From an uncultured Oscillibacter sp. (lineage in GTDB: Bacteria; Bacillota; Clostridia; Oscillospirales; Oscillospiraceae): DNA of 64,000 nucleotides. Made by a program: the position numbers and the translations under genes. Within the stretch, counting starts at the first letter, position 1. Every line of letters starts with the position of its first letter. Where the stretch lies: contig CAJTMG010000002.1 in the NCBI GenBank assembly GCA_910577405.1, positions 1 to 64,000 of the forward strand. The letters run 5' to 3'. The notes beneath the pieces are model-generated. The model ran no database searches. It was not told the origin of the DNA and was given only the letters and a program-made list of their open reading frames with translations. Positions 15,768-24,638 of the stretch are shown in pieces.

Positions 15768-17882
15768 ATGGTAGTAAACAACCCTCAGATTTTTATGGAA
15801 GCCCAGAGTCTCTTGCAGCAGCTCTACGGCGAAGGCTCCTCGTTCCGGGACGGTCAGTATGAAGCCATCGAGTCTACCCTTGTGAAGCACCGCAGTCTTG
15901 TGGTACAGCGCACCGGCTGGGGCAAGAGCCTGGTGTACTTTATCTGCACTCATATGCTCCGCCAGCAGAACCGGGGCATGACACTGGTGGTCAGTCCGCT
16001 TCTGGCTTTAATGCACAATCAGAAGGAGGCGGCGGAACGTCTGGGCCTGACCTGCGCCCTGCTGAACCATCAGACCAAGGAGCAGCGCCCGGAGATCCTG
16101 CGCGCCATGACCAGCGGGACCCTGGACCTGGTGTTCGTCACGCCTGAGACCATGTTCCAGGAGGATGTGCAGGAGATCCTGAAGAGCGGCAGCGTGGCCA
16201 TCGGGCTTTTTGTCATTGACGAGGCCCACTGCATTTCCGACTGGGGCCATGACTTCCGGCTGGATTACTGTAAGCTGAAAGAGATTATCAAGGCCCTCCC
16301 AGCCAATGTCCCCGTTCTGGCCACCACTGCCACGGCCAACGAACGGGTCATCAACGATCTCGTGGAGCAGATGGGCGAGGACGTGGTCATCTCCCGGGGA
16401 CCCCTGTCAAGAGACTCCCTGCATCTGCAAGTCCTGAATCTGGAGAGCCGCGCGGAACGGTACGCCTGGATTCTGGAGAACCTGAAGCGTCTTAAGGGCA
16501 GCGGCATTATCTACTGCCTGACCCAGCGGGACTGTAATGAACTGGCGGATTACCTGAAAGCCAAGGGCATTGAAGCCGCCGCCTATCATGCCGGCATCAG
16601 GGACGAGGCTGAACTCCAGGGCATTGAAGAGCGCTTCCGCCAGAATGAACTCAAGGTCCTTGTAGCTACCATCAAGCTGGGCATGGGCTACGACAAAGGG
16701 GATATCGCCTTTGTGATTCACTACCAGATGACCTCCGATATCGTCTCCTATTACCAGCAGATTGGCCGGGCCGGACGGAACATTCCGGACGCCTACGTCT
16801 TTCTTATGACCGGCACCGAGGACGAGACGATTATCGATTTCTTCATTCGCACCGCATTCCCCAAGCAGAAGGAGATGGAGGATATTCTGGAGTTCCTCAA
16901 GGAGCATGAGGACGTAACGCTCCCCATGCTGGAAGTGGGAGTGAATATGCGGCGGCAGCGGATAGAGAAGGCGCTGGCTTTTCTGGAAAACGAGTATGCG
17001 ATTTACAGCGAAAAGGTGAAGATCAGCAAAACAAGAGATACGACCTATTACCGTGTCTCCACAAATCCCTTTGTCTACCGCGGCGAACACTACCGTAAGA
17101 TTGAGCAGATCCGCAGGCAGGAGCTGGAGCAGATGAAGGGCCTTGCCCATACCAAACAATGCCTCAGCAGGTACATCACCGAATTCCTGGACGACCCGGA
17201 ACCCCATGACTGCGGCCACTGCGTGAACTGCACAGGCAAGCTGATTCTTCCCGCCAAGCCTGAGCCGGAAACCGTGCAGGACGCGAAGGACTACTTCAGC
17301 GAACAGAGCCAGGTGATTGTGCCGAATCTGCGCTGGCCGATGAGGATTGTGGAGATGGAAAAACTGCCCTACAAAAACAAGCAGAGTCTTCCGTACCGCA
17401 ATCAGGAGGGCCTGTATCTCTGCCGCTACAATGACCCCGGTCTGGGCCACATGGTGAAGCAGGGCAAGTATACGGACAAGCGCTTTTCTGATGAGCTGGT
17501 GGAAGAGAGCGCGAAACGGCTGGCCGATTTTGTAAAAAAGCATGAAATCGGGCATATTACCTTTGTACCCTCTCTGCGGTCCAATCTGGTGGAGGACTTC
17601 GCCCGCCGTCTGGCCGGAAAACTGGGCCTGCCCTTTGTAACGTTGCTGAGCAAGACCAGCACCCCGCAGCAGAAGGAGATGGAGAACAGCGCCCATCAGT
17701 GCCGGAATGCCCTGAAGTCTTTCTCTTTGCTGGAGGGCGTGGATATTCCGGAGAAAGTCCTGCTGGTGGACGATATGGTGGACTCCAACTGGACCATGAC
17801 GATCTGCGGCCTGCGGCTGATGGAGAAGGGCTGCAAAGAGGTCTACCCCTTCGCGCTGGCCAGCACCAGCACCCGGAATTGA
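15768..17882 (+). CDS. RecQ-family helicase fused to a C-terminal phosphoribosyltransferase domain
   Basis: 704 residues. The helicase core is complete: Walker A variant QRTGWGKSLVYF (~47-58), DEAH box FVIDEAHCISDWGHDFR (~150-166), TTATAN, and motif VI YYQQIGRAGR (~327-336). A RecQ-C-terminal zinc-type cluster follows (CGHCVNC, ~483-489). Instead of an HRDC domain the last ~150 residues form a type-I phosphoribosyltransferase-like domain with the PRPP-binding motif VLLVDDMVDSNWTMT (~664-678). The 3'-5' unwinding activity is expected from family knowledge; the role of the PRTase is unknown. A DprA-like gene follows 16 bases downstream in the same operon. This pairing recalls PRTase/DprA defence modules such as ShosTA. 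Confidence 0.88.
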   Translation: MVVNNPQIFMEAQSLLQQLYGEGSSFRDGQYEAIESTLVKHRSLVVQRTGWGKSLVYFICTHMLRQQNRGMTLVVSPLLALMHNQKEAAERLGLTCALLNHQTKEQRPEILRAMTSGTLDLVFVTPETMFQEDVQEILKSGSVAIGLFVIDEAHCISDWGHDFRLDYCKLKEIIKALPANVPVLATTATANERVINDLVEQMGEDVVISRGPLSRDSLHLQVLNLESRAERYAWILENLKRLKGSGIIYCLTQRDCNELADYLKAKGIEAAAYHAGIRDEAELQGIEERFRQNELKVLVATIKLGMGYDKGDIAFVIHYQMTSDIVSYYQQIGRAGRNIPDAYVFLMTGTEDETIIDFFIRTAFPKQKEMEDILEFLKEHEDVTLPMLEVGVNMRRQRIEKALAFLENEYAIYSEKVKISKTRDTTYYRVSTNPFVYRGEHYRKIEQIRRQELEQMKGLAHTKQCLSRYITEFLDDPEPHDCGHCVNCTGKLILPAKPEPETVQDAKDYFSEQSQVIVPNLRWPMRIVEMEKLPYKNKQSLPYRNQEGLYLCRYNDPGLGHMVKQGKYTDKRFSDELVEESAKRLADFVKKHEIGHITFVPSLRSNLVEDFARRLAGKLGLPFVTLLSKTSTPQQKEMENSAHQCRNALKSFSLLEGVDIPEKVLLVDDMVDSNWTMTICGLRLMEKGCKEVYPFALASTSTRN

Positions 17883-17898
17883 GACAAGGAGGTTCGGG

Positions 17899-18864
17899 AT
17901 GAATCAGAACGCAGAAGCGATTGTCATATTATGCAGCCGTCTGTGCGTTGGGGAGGGCATTCGTCCTCTGGAGGCCCGGGAGTGGAGCAAACTGGCCCAG
18001 CAGCTTCTGGAACTGGACCTGGAGCCCCGGGAGCTTCTGGAATTCAGCCGGGAGGATTTCCAGACCCGCCTCCAGTACAGCCCCGAGCAGGCGGACCGGT
18101 TCCTGCGGCTGATTGACCGGAGCGCCAGTATGGGCTTTGAGCTGAATCGCTATGCGTCCATGGGGATTCAGCTGGTCACCCGGGCGGATCAGGCGTACCC
18201 CCGGCGGCTCAAGAAGAAGCTGGGGAACGCCTGCCCGCCGATCTTCTACAGCGCTGGAGACCTGGAGCTTCTGGAAGACCCATGCGCCGGCTATGTGGGT
18301 TCCCGGGAGATTGGGCAGGAGGATCTGGAGTTTACCAAGAAGGCCGTCCGGAAGACCGTGGCGCAGTATTACAGCGTGGTCAGCGGCGGCGCGCGGGGCG
18401 TGGATACCGCGGCGGAAACGGAGGCCCTGCAATGCGGCAGCGTCGCGATTGTGTTCCTGGCCGATTCCCTTGCCCGCCGCATCCGGAAGAAGGATACCAT
18501 CAACGCGATACAGGAAGGGCGGCTGCTGCTGCTCTCGCCAGTGAAGCCGGAAGCGGGCTTTCAGGCGGGGGTTGCCATGGCCCGGAACAAGCTGATTTAC
18601 TGCCACTCCAGCGGGACGGTGGCAGTGCGTTCGGACCTGAACAAGGGCGGTACTTGGGCCGGGGCCATGGAATGCCTGAAACATCAATGGAGTCCGGTAT
18701 TTTGCTGGAACAATCCGGCGTATCAGGGAAACATGGGTCTGATTGAACAGGGAGCGATCCCCATAGACGGCGGCTGGGACGGAGATTTGACCGCCGTGCC
18801 AAAGTCGAAAGAGCCGGAGATCAAGGCGTTTTCCGGCGAACAGCTGAATCTTTTTGATATCTGA
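17899..18864 (+). CDS. DprA/Smf-like DNA-processing protein
   Basis: 321 residues, ATG 17899 after AAGGAGG. A helical N-terminal part (~1-90) is followed by the DprA Rossmann-like domain: YVGSREIG (~131-138), the signature VSGGARGVDTAAE (~156-168; canonical SGxARGID), and a late GGTWAGAME stretch. A DprA winged-helix C-terminus is not evident. Classical DprA loads RecA on incoming single-stranded DNA, but the operon with a RecQ-PRTase argues for a dedicated partner role rather than competence. No other competence gene is adjacent. Confidence 0.82.
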   Translation: MNQNAEAIVILCSRLCVGEGIRPLEAREWSKLAQQLLELDLEPRELLEFSREDFQTRLQYSPEQADRFLRLIDRSASMGFELNRYASMGIQLVTRADQAYPRRLKKKLGNACPPIFYSAGDLELLEDPCAGYVGSREIGQEDLEFTKKAVRKTVAQYYSVVSGGARGVDTAAETEALQCGSVAIVFLADSLARRIRKKDTINAIQEGRLLLLSPVKPEAGFQAGVAMARNKLIYCHSSGTVAVRSDLNKGGTWAGAMECLKHQWSPVFCWNNPAYQGNMGLIEQGAIPIDGGWDGDLTAVPKSKEPEIKAFSGEQLNLFDI

Positions 18865-18879
18865 TTTTTCCGCAGGCAA

Positions 18880-18925
18880 AGCCCCCTGACGCAGTGTTGG
18901 ACGTGCTGCATCAGGGGGCTTGCTA
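18880..18925. terminator. Terminator between the dprA-like and EF-G-like genes
   Basis: AGCCCCCTGACGCAG pairs with CTGCATCAGGGGGCT. The stem is very strong, though the T tract on either side is poor, so it could also be a transcript-protecting hairpin for the convergent genes. Confidence 0.6.
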
Positions 18926-18977
18926 TGCTTAACCGGGACGACGAATCAAGAGAGGAACGCAGGTCCCGGAAGCAGGC

Positions 18978-21047
18978 TTATTTTTCCTCCAGCGCCTTGG
19001 CCTCGGCGATGGCTTTGGCCTGTGCGTCGGGCGGGCAGTCCTGGTAGCGGACAAAGTGGAAGGTGAAGCTGCCCCGGCTCTGGGTCATGGCCCGCAGGTC
19101 GATGGCGTAGCTGCCCATTTCGGCCATGGGGACCTCGGCGGTAATCATCTGGGTGCCGTCGCCCAGGGGGTCCATGCCCATGGGAGTGCCCCGGCGTTTG
19201 GACACGTCGCCCATTACGGAACCGGCGTAGTTCTCGGGAACGATGACCTTCAGTTCGCCGATGGGTTCCAGAAGCACAGGATTGGCCTCAGGCATAGCGG
19301 CCTTATAAGCGAGCTGGGCGGCGGTCTTGAAGGCGATTTCGGAGGAGTCCACGGGGTGATAGGAGCCGTCGTAGAGCACCGCCTTGAGGTTCACCAGGGG
19401 ATACCCGGCAAGAGGCCCGTGCAGGCAGGCTTCCCGCAGGCCCTTTTCCACGGCGGGGAAGAAGTTCCGGGGCACGGAGCCGCCGAAGACTTCCTCGGCA
19501 AAGACCATATCCTCGGACTCAGGGTTGTACTCGAAGCGCACCCAAACGTCGCCGAACTGTCCGCTGCCGCCGGTCTGCTTCTTATGCCGCCCCTGCTTCT
19601 GAACGGTCTTGCGGATCTTCTCCCGGTAAGGCACCCGGGTAGGCGTCAGCTCGGCCTCGACCTTGAACCGGTCCTTGAGCTTGCTCACCAGCACGTCCAT
19701 CTGCATATCACCGGAGCCGGAAATGACCATCTGACGGGTTTCGGCGTTATTGGTCACGGTAAAGGTAGGATCTTCCTCGTTCAGGCGGGTAAGGCCCTGA
19801 GCGATCTTATCTTCCTGGCCGCGGGTTTTGGGCACGATGGCCACGGAGTAGCAGGGTTCGGCGAAGGGAATGGGCTTGAGGGTAACGATCTTACGCTCAT
19901 CGCAGAGGGTATCGCCGGTCTTGATATCCATCTTGGCAATTGCGCCGATATCACCGCAGACCAGCTCCTTCACCTCGGTGCTCTTCTTGCCCCGGAAGGA
20001 GTACAGGCGGCCCAGCTTGACTTTCTCGCCGGTACGGGCGTTTATCATGGGCATATCCGGCGTAATGGAACCGGAGAGCACCTTGACGAAGGAATACTTG
20101 CCGTACTGATCGGAGATGGTCTTGAAGACGAACGCGGTAGGCACGCCGCCGGGGGAGACGACAAACTCTTCCGTTTCGCCGTCGGACTTGGTGGCCTTAT
20201 GATAATTGCCCTCGGTAGGATTGGGCAGCAGGTCAACGATATTATCCATCAGCATCAAAGACCCCAAACCGCCGATAGCAGAACCGCAGAGGACAGGGAA
20301 CAAGCTCAGCTCCCGCACGCCCTGCCGGAGGCCCTGGATCATTTCGGCATAGGTAAAATCTCCGCCGTCGAAGAATTTCTCCATCAGTTCCTCGCTGGTG
20401 CCCGCCACGGACTCTTTCAGCGCGTCGTTGAATTCCGTTACCACATCGGCCTTGTCAGCGGGGACTTCGATTTCCACCCGCTTCAGCTTCTGCATTTCAT
20501 AGGCCCGTTTATTCAGCACGTCAATCACGCCGGTGACCTTCTTGCTGTCGTCCCAGATCGGCACCACCACAGGCGCGATATTATTCCCGAAGCGTTCCCG
20601 GAGAGCGTCAAAGGTAGCGTTATAATCAGCGTTGTCCTCATCGGTCTTGGAGATGTAGATAAACCGGGGCATATTACGCTCTTCGCAGTATTTCCAGGCT
20701 TTCTCCAGGCCCACGGAAATCCCGTCCTTAGCGGAGCAAACGATAACAGCGGCGTCTGCGGCCCGGAGCGCGGCCATAGCTTCCCCGGCGAAATCGAACG
20801 CGCCCGGGGTGTCCAGCACGTTGATGCGGCAGCTCTTGTAATCCAGCGGCGCCGTGGAGGTCGCGAGCGAGATCTGCCGTTTGGTTTCCTCGGCGTCGTA
20901 GTCGCAGACGGTATTCCCATCGGCGGTGCGTCCCATCCGGTCAATGGCGCCGGTCATGTAGAGCAGGCTTTCAGCCAGGGTCGTCTTGCCGCTGCCGCTG
21001 TGTCCCAGCAGACAGACGTTGCGGATGTTCTGTACAGAATAGCTCAT
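18978..21047 (-). CDS. Elongation factor G paralogue (EF-G-like GTPase)
   Basis: 689 residues with the five-domain EF-G layout. The GTPase domain has P-loop GHSGSGKTTL (~16-25), DTPG (~80-83) and, in place of NKxD, SKTD (~134-137). Domain IV and V motifs are present (GSGQFGDVWVRFE, GDVSKRRGTPMGMD). The start context MSYSVQNIRNVCLLGHSGSGK and the altered NKxD place it with the second, FusA2-like EF-G class rather than the str-operon EF-G; no rpsL/rpsG/tuf neighbours exist here. Its role may be a specialised translocation or ribosome-release function. It is transcribed alone from the promoter at 21264-21292. Confidence 0.9.
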   Translation of the reverse strand: MSYSVQNIRNVCLLGHSGSGKTTLAESLLYMTGAIDRMGRTADGNTVCDYDAEETKRQISLATSTAPLDYKSCRINVLDTPGAFDFAGEAMAALRAADAAVIVCSAKDGISVGLEKAWKYCEERNMPRFIYISKTDEDNADYNATFDALRERFGNNIAPVVVPIWDDSKKVTGVIDVLNKRAYEMQKLKRVEIEVPADKADVVTEFNDALKESVAGTSEELMEKFFDGGDFTYAEMIQGLRQGVRELSLFPVLCGSAIGGLGSLMLMDNIVDLLPNPTEGNYHKATKSDGETEEFVVSPGGVPTAFVFKTISDQYGKYSFVKVLSGSITPDMPMINARTGEKVKLGRLYSFRGKKSTEVKELVCGDIGAIAKMDIKTGDTLCDERKIVTLKPIPFAEPCYSVAIVPKTRGQEDKIAQGLTRLNEEDPTFTVTNNAETRQMVISGSGDMQMDVLVSKLKDRFKVEAELTPTRVPYREKIRKTVQKQGRHKKQTGGSGQFGDVWVRFEYNPESEDMVFAEEVFGGSVPRNFFPAVEKGLREACLHGPLAGYPLVNLKAVLYDGSYHPVDSSEIAFKTAAQLAYKAAMPEANPVLLEPIGELKVIVPENYAGSVMGDVSKRRGTPMGMDPLGDGTQMITAEVPMAEMGSYAIDLRAMTQSRGSFTFHFVRYQDCPPDAQAKAIAEAKALEEK

Positions 21048-21263
21048 GGTCGTTCCACTCTCCTTAGTCTTCTTGATATGGTTTGCAGGTATGAACCCGC
21101 GTTGTTAGCCTTTGCCGCCTGAAAAATCCATTCATTCCGTCAAAGCGCCGGCGGCAGGTACGGAAAGACGGCGGTACTGCTCCTCATTTACCCCACCGGA
21201 CTCCCCTCCTCCTAAACAAAATGCCGGTTGCGTACCAGGCGGCCGCAAGCGTCCAATATATGA

Positions 21264-21292
21264 ATTATACAACATCCTCCCGGCAAATACAA
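21264..21292 (-). promoter_or_regulatory. Sigma-A promoter of the EF-G-like gene
   Basis: Minus strand TTGTAT (21292-21287), 17-bp spacer, TATAAT (21269-21264). The leader is about 210 bases long. Apart from this and the divergent promoter at 21486, I see nothing recognisable in 21048-21546, which is AT-rich around 21400-21445. Confidence 0.7.
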
Positions 21293-21485
21293 CAAAAATT
21301 TTGTCATATTCCACACTTTGGACGGGGAGAGAGAAAATGACGCCTTTTTTTCGGCACATCTGCCATGTTCGGAAGGCACGCTGGTGGGCAGTCTGACGAA
21401 AAAAGAAGAGAAAAAATTTTTTCAAAAAGGGGAACTTTTTCAAAAGGCCCGCCGTCTAAAGGAACAACAACACAGATGGAAGCCC

Positions 21486-21514
21486 TTGTTCTGAAAAGAG
21501 AGATATGGTAAGAT
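21486..21514 (+). promoter_or_regulatory. Sigma-A promoter of the stalk-domain protein gene
   Basis: TTGTTC at 21486-21491, 17-bp spacer, TAAGAT at 21509-21514, 32 bases before the start codon. Confidence 0.6.
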
Positions 21515-21546
21515 AAGGGCAATCCACCAGAAAAGGAAGGTATGAT

Positions 21547-22527
21547 ATGAAAAAACTGACTGCTGTACTGCTGGCGCTTGCACTGGCGGCGTCCCTGAGC
21601 CTGACCGCGTTTGCCGAGGAGACGGAAGCCCCGGAGGTCCCCGCGGAGCCGGAGCCTGCCTCCGCGGTACGGGTCTGGGGCAAGGTGACGCCCTGGGACG
21701 CGAAAGAGGGCTTGTATCTGACCAACGACGACGAGAACGACCCCATGCATGAAGTGGTGGTGCATCTGGGAGACGCGCCGCTGGTTGACGCAGCCACCGG
21801 CCTGCCGATGGAAAGGGACTCCATCAAGGAAGGCGACACGCTGTATGTATGGGTAGGCCCCGCGGCGACCATGAGCCTGCCTCCTCAGGTGTTCGCGACG
21901 GTGGCTGTAGGCAATGTGGCGGCTGACGCGGCGGCGCCGGAGTATTATGAAGTTGCCGCCGTGCCGGTGAAGAGTGAGGGCAGCAATACCATTATACAGT
22001 TTGTTGGCGGAAAGACGCTGGAAGTCACTGACAAGACCGAATACACCCCCTGGCTGACCCGTCAGATCGTAAGGCTGGAAGACCTGATTCCCGGCACGCA
22101 GATTCTGGTCTGGAAGGACGACGCGGGCAAGGCAGAAAAGATTCTGGTGTTCGGCTATGCCTATGAGGGTTATATGACAATGATGACCGCACCCCTTGGC
22201 AAGGTGCTTGTCTGCGTCAACGGCGATTTCAACGGGACCGAAGGCGCTCAGTTCCAGTGCAAAAAGACCGAAGAGGGCGTAGCCATGGCCCCCGTCCGGA
22301 AGGTAGCGGAAGCCGCCGGTTTTGACGTTCGCTGGGACCGTACCCTGGGCGCGGTGATCAGCAAGGGCGGCGAGACGGTGCTTTCTGTAAGGCCGGACGC
22401 GGTGACCATCCAGACCTCCGAGGGCGACGTGGACATTTCCGCGCCCTGCATTCTGGACGAAGGCGTGACCTATCTCCCCGCTGATGACCTGGCCATGTGG
22501 CTGAATCTCTTCTTCACCCGCGGATAA
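21547..22527 (+). CDS. Secreted copper-amine-oxidase-N-like (stalk domain) protein
   Basis: 326 residues with a textbook signal peptide (KKLTAVLLALALAASLSL, cleavage near AFA-EE). The middle is beta-rich and unassigned. Residues ~235-326 match the 'stalk domain' (copper amine oxidase N-terminal) pattern: PVRKVAEAAGFDVRWDRTLG followed by a run of short beta strands. Stalk domains are common in extracellular clostridial proteins and are thought to aid wall or polysaccharide binding. There is no SLH domain or LPxTG, so it may be free or weakly wall-bound. Confidence 0.82.
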   Translation: MKKLTAVLLALALAASLSLTAFAEETEAPEVPAEPEPASAVRVWGKVTPWDAKEGLYLTNDDENDPMHEVVVHLGDAPLVDAATGLPMERDSIKEGDTLYVWVGPAATMSLPPQVFATVAVGNVAADAAAPEYYEVAAVPVKSEGSNTIIQFVGGKTLEVTDKTEYTPWLTRQIVRLEDLIPGTQILVWKDDAGKAEKILVFGYAYEGYMTMMTAPLGKVLVCVNGDFNGTEGAQFQCKKTEEGVAMAPVRKVAEAAGFDVRWDRTLGAVISKGGETVLSVRPDAVTIQTSEGDVDISAPCILDEGVTYLPADDLAMWLNLFFTRG

Positions 22528-22621
22528 ATTCCTGTGCCCGGATGAGGAAAACGTCCCTGAACAGAGAGAAAACAGGACGCTGCATCCCGGAACCAGTGTG
22601 AAGAAGCGCTGAAAGGCATAA

Positions 22622-22665
22622 AAGAGACGTACCAGACAAAACCCGGTACGTCTCTTATTTTGCGT
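22622..22665. terminator. Bidirectional terminator between stalk-protein gene and glnS
   Basis: AAGAGACGTACC pairs with GGTACGTCTCTT across 11 bases, with T-rich sequence on the plus side. It lies between two convergent genes. Confidence 0.8.
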
Positions 22666-24354
22666 TTATTTTTTGAAGCTGTCCTTCAGGGAGACGCTGC
22701 GGTTAAAGACGAGATGTCCCGGCGCGGCGTCCTTGGAATCCAGGCAGAAGTAGCCCAGGCGCATAAACTGGAAGTTCGCGGGTGCGGCGGCGCGGGCCAG
22801 GGAAGCCTCCACCTTGCAGCCGGTCAGGATTTCCAGTGAATTGGGGTTCAGGCAGTCGATGAAATCCTTATCAGCGGCGTCGGGGTCCGGGTCGGTGAAA
22901 AGGTCGCTGTAGAGCCGGACCTCCGCGTCAACGGCAGAGTCAGCGTCCACCCAATGGATTGTAGCGCCCTTGACCTTCCGGCCGTCAGCAGGGTCTCCGC
23001 CGCGGCTGTCGGGGTCGTACTCGCAGAGGATTTCGGTCACATTCCCGGCCTCGTCCTTGACACAGCCGGTGCAGCGGATCAGGTACGCGCCCTTGAGACG
23101 GCATTCCGGGCCGCCGGGATACAGACGCTTATACTTTGGCACTGGCGTCTCCAGGAAATCGTCCGCCTCCACCCAGAGGGTCCGGGAGAAGCTGACCTCC
23201 CGTGTGCCTGCGGCGGGGTCGATGGGATTGTTTTCCACGGTGACGGTTTCGGTTCTGCCCTCGGGATAGTTGGTAATGGTCAGCTTCACAGGATGCAGGA
23301 CGGCCATCACGCGTTCAGCGGTTTCGTTCAGGTCCTCCCGCAGGCAGTGCTCCAAAAACCCGTATTCCACCACATTGGCAGACTTGGCCACGCCGATTCT
23401 CTCGCAGAAATTCCGGATAGACCGCGGCGTGTATCCTCTCCGACGCAGGCCGCAGAGGGTAGGCATCCGTGGGTCGTCCCAGCCGGAGACGCGTCCCTCT
23501 TCCACCAGGCGGCGGAGTTTCCGTTTGCTCATGACGGTATGATCGATCCCCAGCCGGGCAAACTCGATCTGCCGGGGCTTGGCGGGTAAATCGCAGTGTT
23601 CCACCACCCAGTTATAAAGGGGCCGGTGGGCTTCAAACTCCAGGGAGCAGAGGCTGTGGGTAATGCCCTCCAGAGCGTCCTGAATGGGGTGAGCGAAGTC
23701 GTACATAGGGTAGATGCACCATTTATTCCCGTGCCGGTGATGGGGCAGGTGGTTGATACGGTAGAGCACCGGGTCCCGCATATTGAAATTCCCACTGGCC
23801 AGGTCGATTTTAGCCCGGAGGGTCATTGCGCCGTCAGGGAACTCGCCCGCGCGCATCCGCCGAAAGAGGTCCAGGCTTTCCTCAATGGGCCGGTCGCGGT
23901 AGGGACTCCGGGCCGGAACGCCGACACCACCCCGATACTCCCGGAATTCCTCAGGGGTCAGCTGGCAGACGTAGGCAAGGCCCTTTTTGATCAGCCCCTC
24001 GGCCTGCCGGTAATCCTCCTCAAAGTAATCGGAGCCATAGAAAAACCGGTCGTCCCAGTCGAAGCCCAGCCAATGGATATCTTCTTTGATGGCCTCCACA
24101 AACTCCTCGTCCTCTTTGGTGGGATTGGTATCATCCATCCGCAGATTACACAGGCCGCCGTACTTTTCCGCGGTGCCGAAGTCGATGGTCAGGGCCTTGC
24201 AATGGCCGATGTGCAGGTAGCCGTTGGGTTCCGGCGGGAAGCGGGTATGGACGGTCATGCCCTCGAACTGACCGCCGGGCGCGATATCCTCGTCAATAAA
24301 CGCGTGGATAAAATTCCGGCTTTCCGTCTCCGGCGTTCTGATTTCCTCTGCCAT
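22666..24354 (-). CDS. glnS: Glutaminyl-tRNA synthetase
   Basis: 562 residues, the bacterial GlnRS length. The class I signature is FPPEPNGYLHIGHCKA (~40-55, HIGH element) and the second signature is VMSKRKL (~275-281, KMSKS element). The C-terminal anticodon-binding beta-barrels are present. It charges tRNA-Gln directly, so this organism need not rely only on the GatCAB amidation route for Gln. Start ATG 24354 has GGAGGG at 7 bases. The promoter is close and no T-box leader is present. Confidence 0.96.
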   Translation of the reverse strand: MAEEIRTPETESRNFIHAFIDEDIAPGGQFEGMTVHTRFPPEPNGYLHIGHCKALTIDFGTAEKYGGLCNLRMDDTNPTKEDEEFVEAIKEDIHWLGFDWDDRFFYGSDYFEEDYRQAEGLIKKGLAYVCQLTPEEFREYRGGVGVPARSPYRDRPIEESLDLFRRMRAGEFPDGAMTLRAKIDLASGNFNMRDPVLYRINHLPHHRHGNKWCIYPMYDFAHPIQDALEGITHSLCSLEFEAHRPLYNWVVEHCDLPAKPRQIEFARLGIDHTVMSKRKLRRLVEEGRVSGWDDPRMPTLCGLRRRGYTPRSIRNFCERIGVAKSANVVEYGFLEHCLREDLNETAERVMAVLHPVKLTITNYPEGRTETVTVENNPIDPAAGTREVSFSRTLWVEADDFLETPVPKYKRLYPGGPECRLKGAYLIRCTGCVKDEAGNVTEILCEYDPDSRGGDPADGRKVKGATIHWVDADSAVDAEVRLYSDLFTDPDPDAADKDFIDCLNPNSLEILTGCKVEASLARAAAPANFQFMRLGYFCLDSKDAAPGHLVFNRSVSLKDSFKK

Positions 24355-24396
24355 GCAGCAGCCCTCCAGTCATTCAAAAGAAATATAGCGGAATCT

Positions 24397-24425
24397 ATTA
24401 TAAAGAAGCCTGTACAAAATTGCAA
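24397..24425 (-). promoter_or_regulatory. Sigma-A promoter of glnS
   Basis: Minus strand TTGCAA (24425-24420), 17-bp spacer, TATAAT (24402-24397). The leader of about 35 bases excludes a T-box. The remaining 24426-24638 stretch shows nothing recognisable. Confidence 0.8.
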
Positions 24426-24638
24426 GGTTTTTCTCCAGTCATCTCTTTTCCCGTTTGTGCTGCTGGCTTATAGCTCCGTCGATTTCACCGAAACATACCC
24501 AAATCTGCAAAAATAAGACCGTATGCGCTGTTCCAATATAAGAGCATCAAAGGGAAAAGAGCGCTCCAGTCCCCGCCTATGGACGAAAGATTTCCGTTAC
24601 AGGCAGGTCTGCTGGAAATAAACGCCCTATCTTGCGAA

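Noticed and set aside
18880..18925. Attachment-site-like inverted repeat bounding the recQ/dprA operon
   Set aside because: A matching partner was not seen at the 5' side of the operon; it is better explained as a terminator or stabilising hairpin.
19056..21122. Very long plus-strand open frame (688 codons) opposite the EF-G-like gene, and similar long antisense frames opposite addA, obgE, asnS, cinA and thiI
   Set aside because: They mirror well-supported genes codon for codon, have low-complexity Gly/Gln/His-rich products and no ribosome sites; they are by-products of GC-rich third positions.
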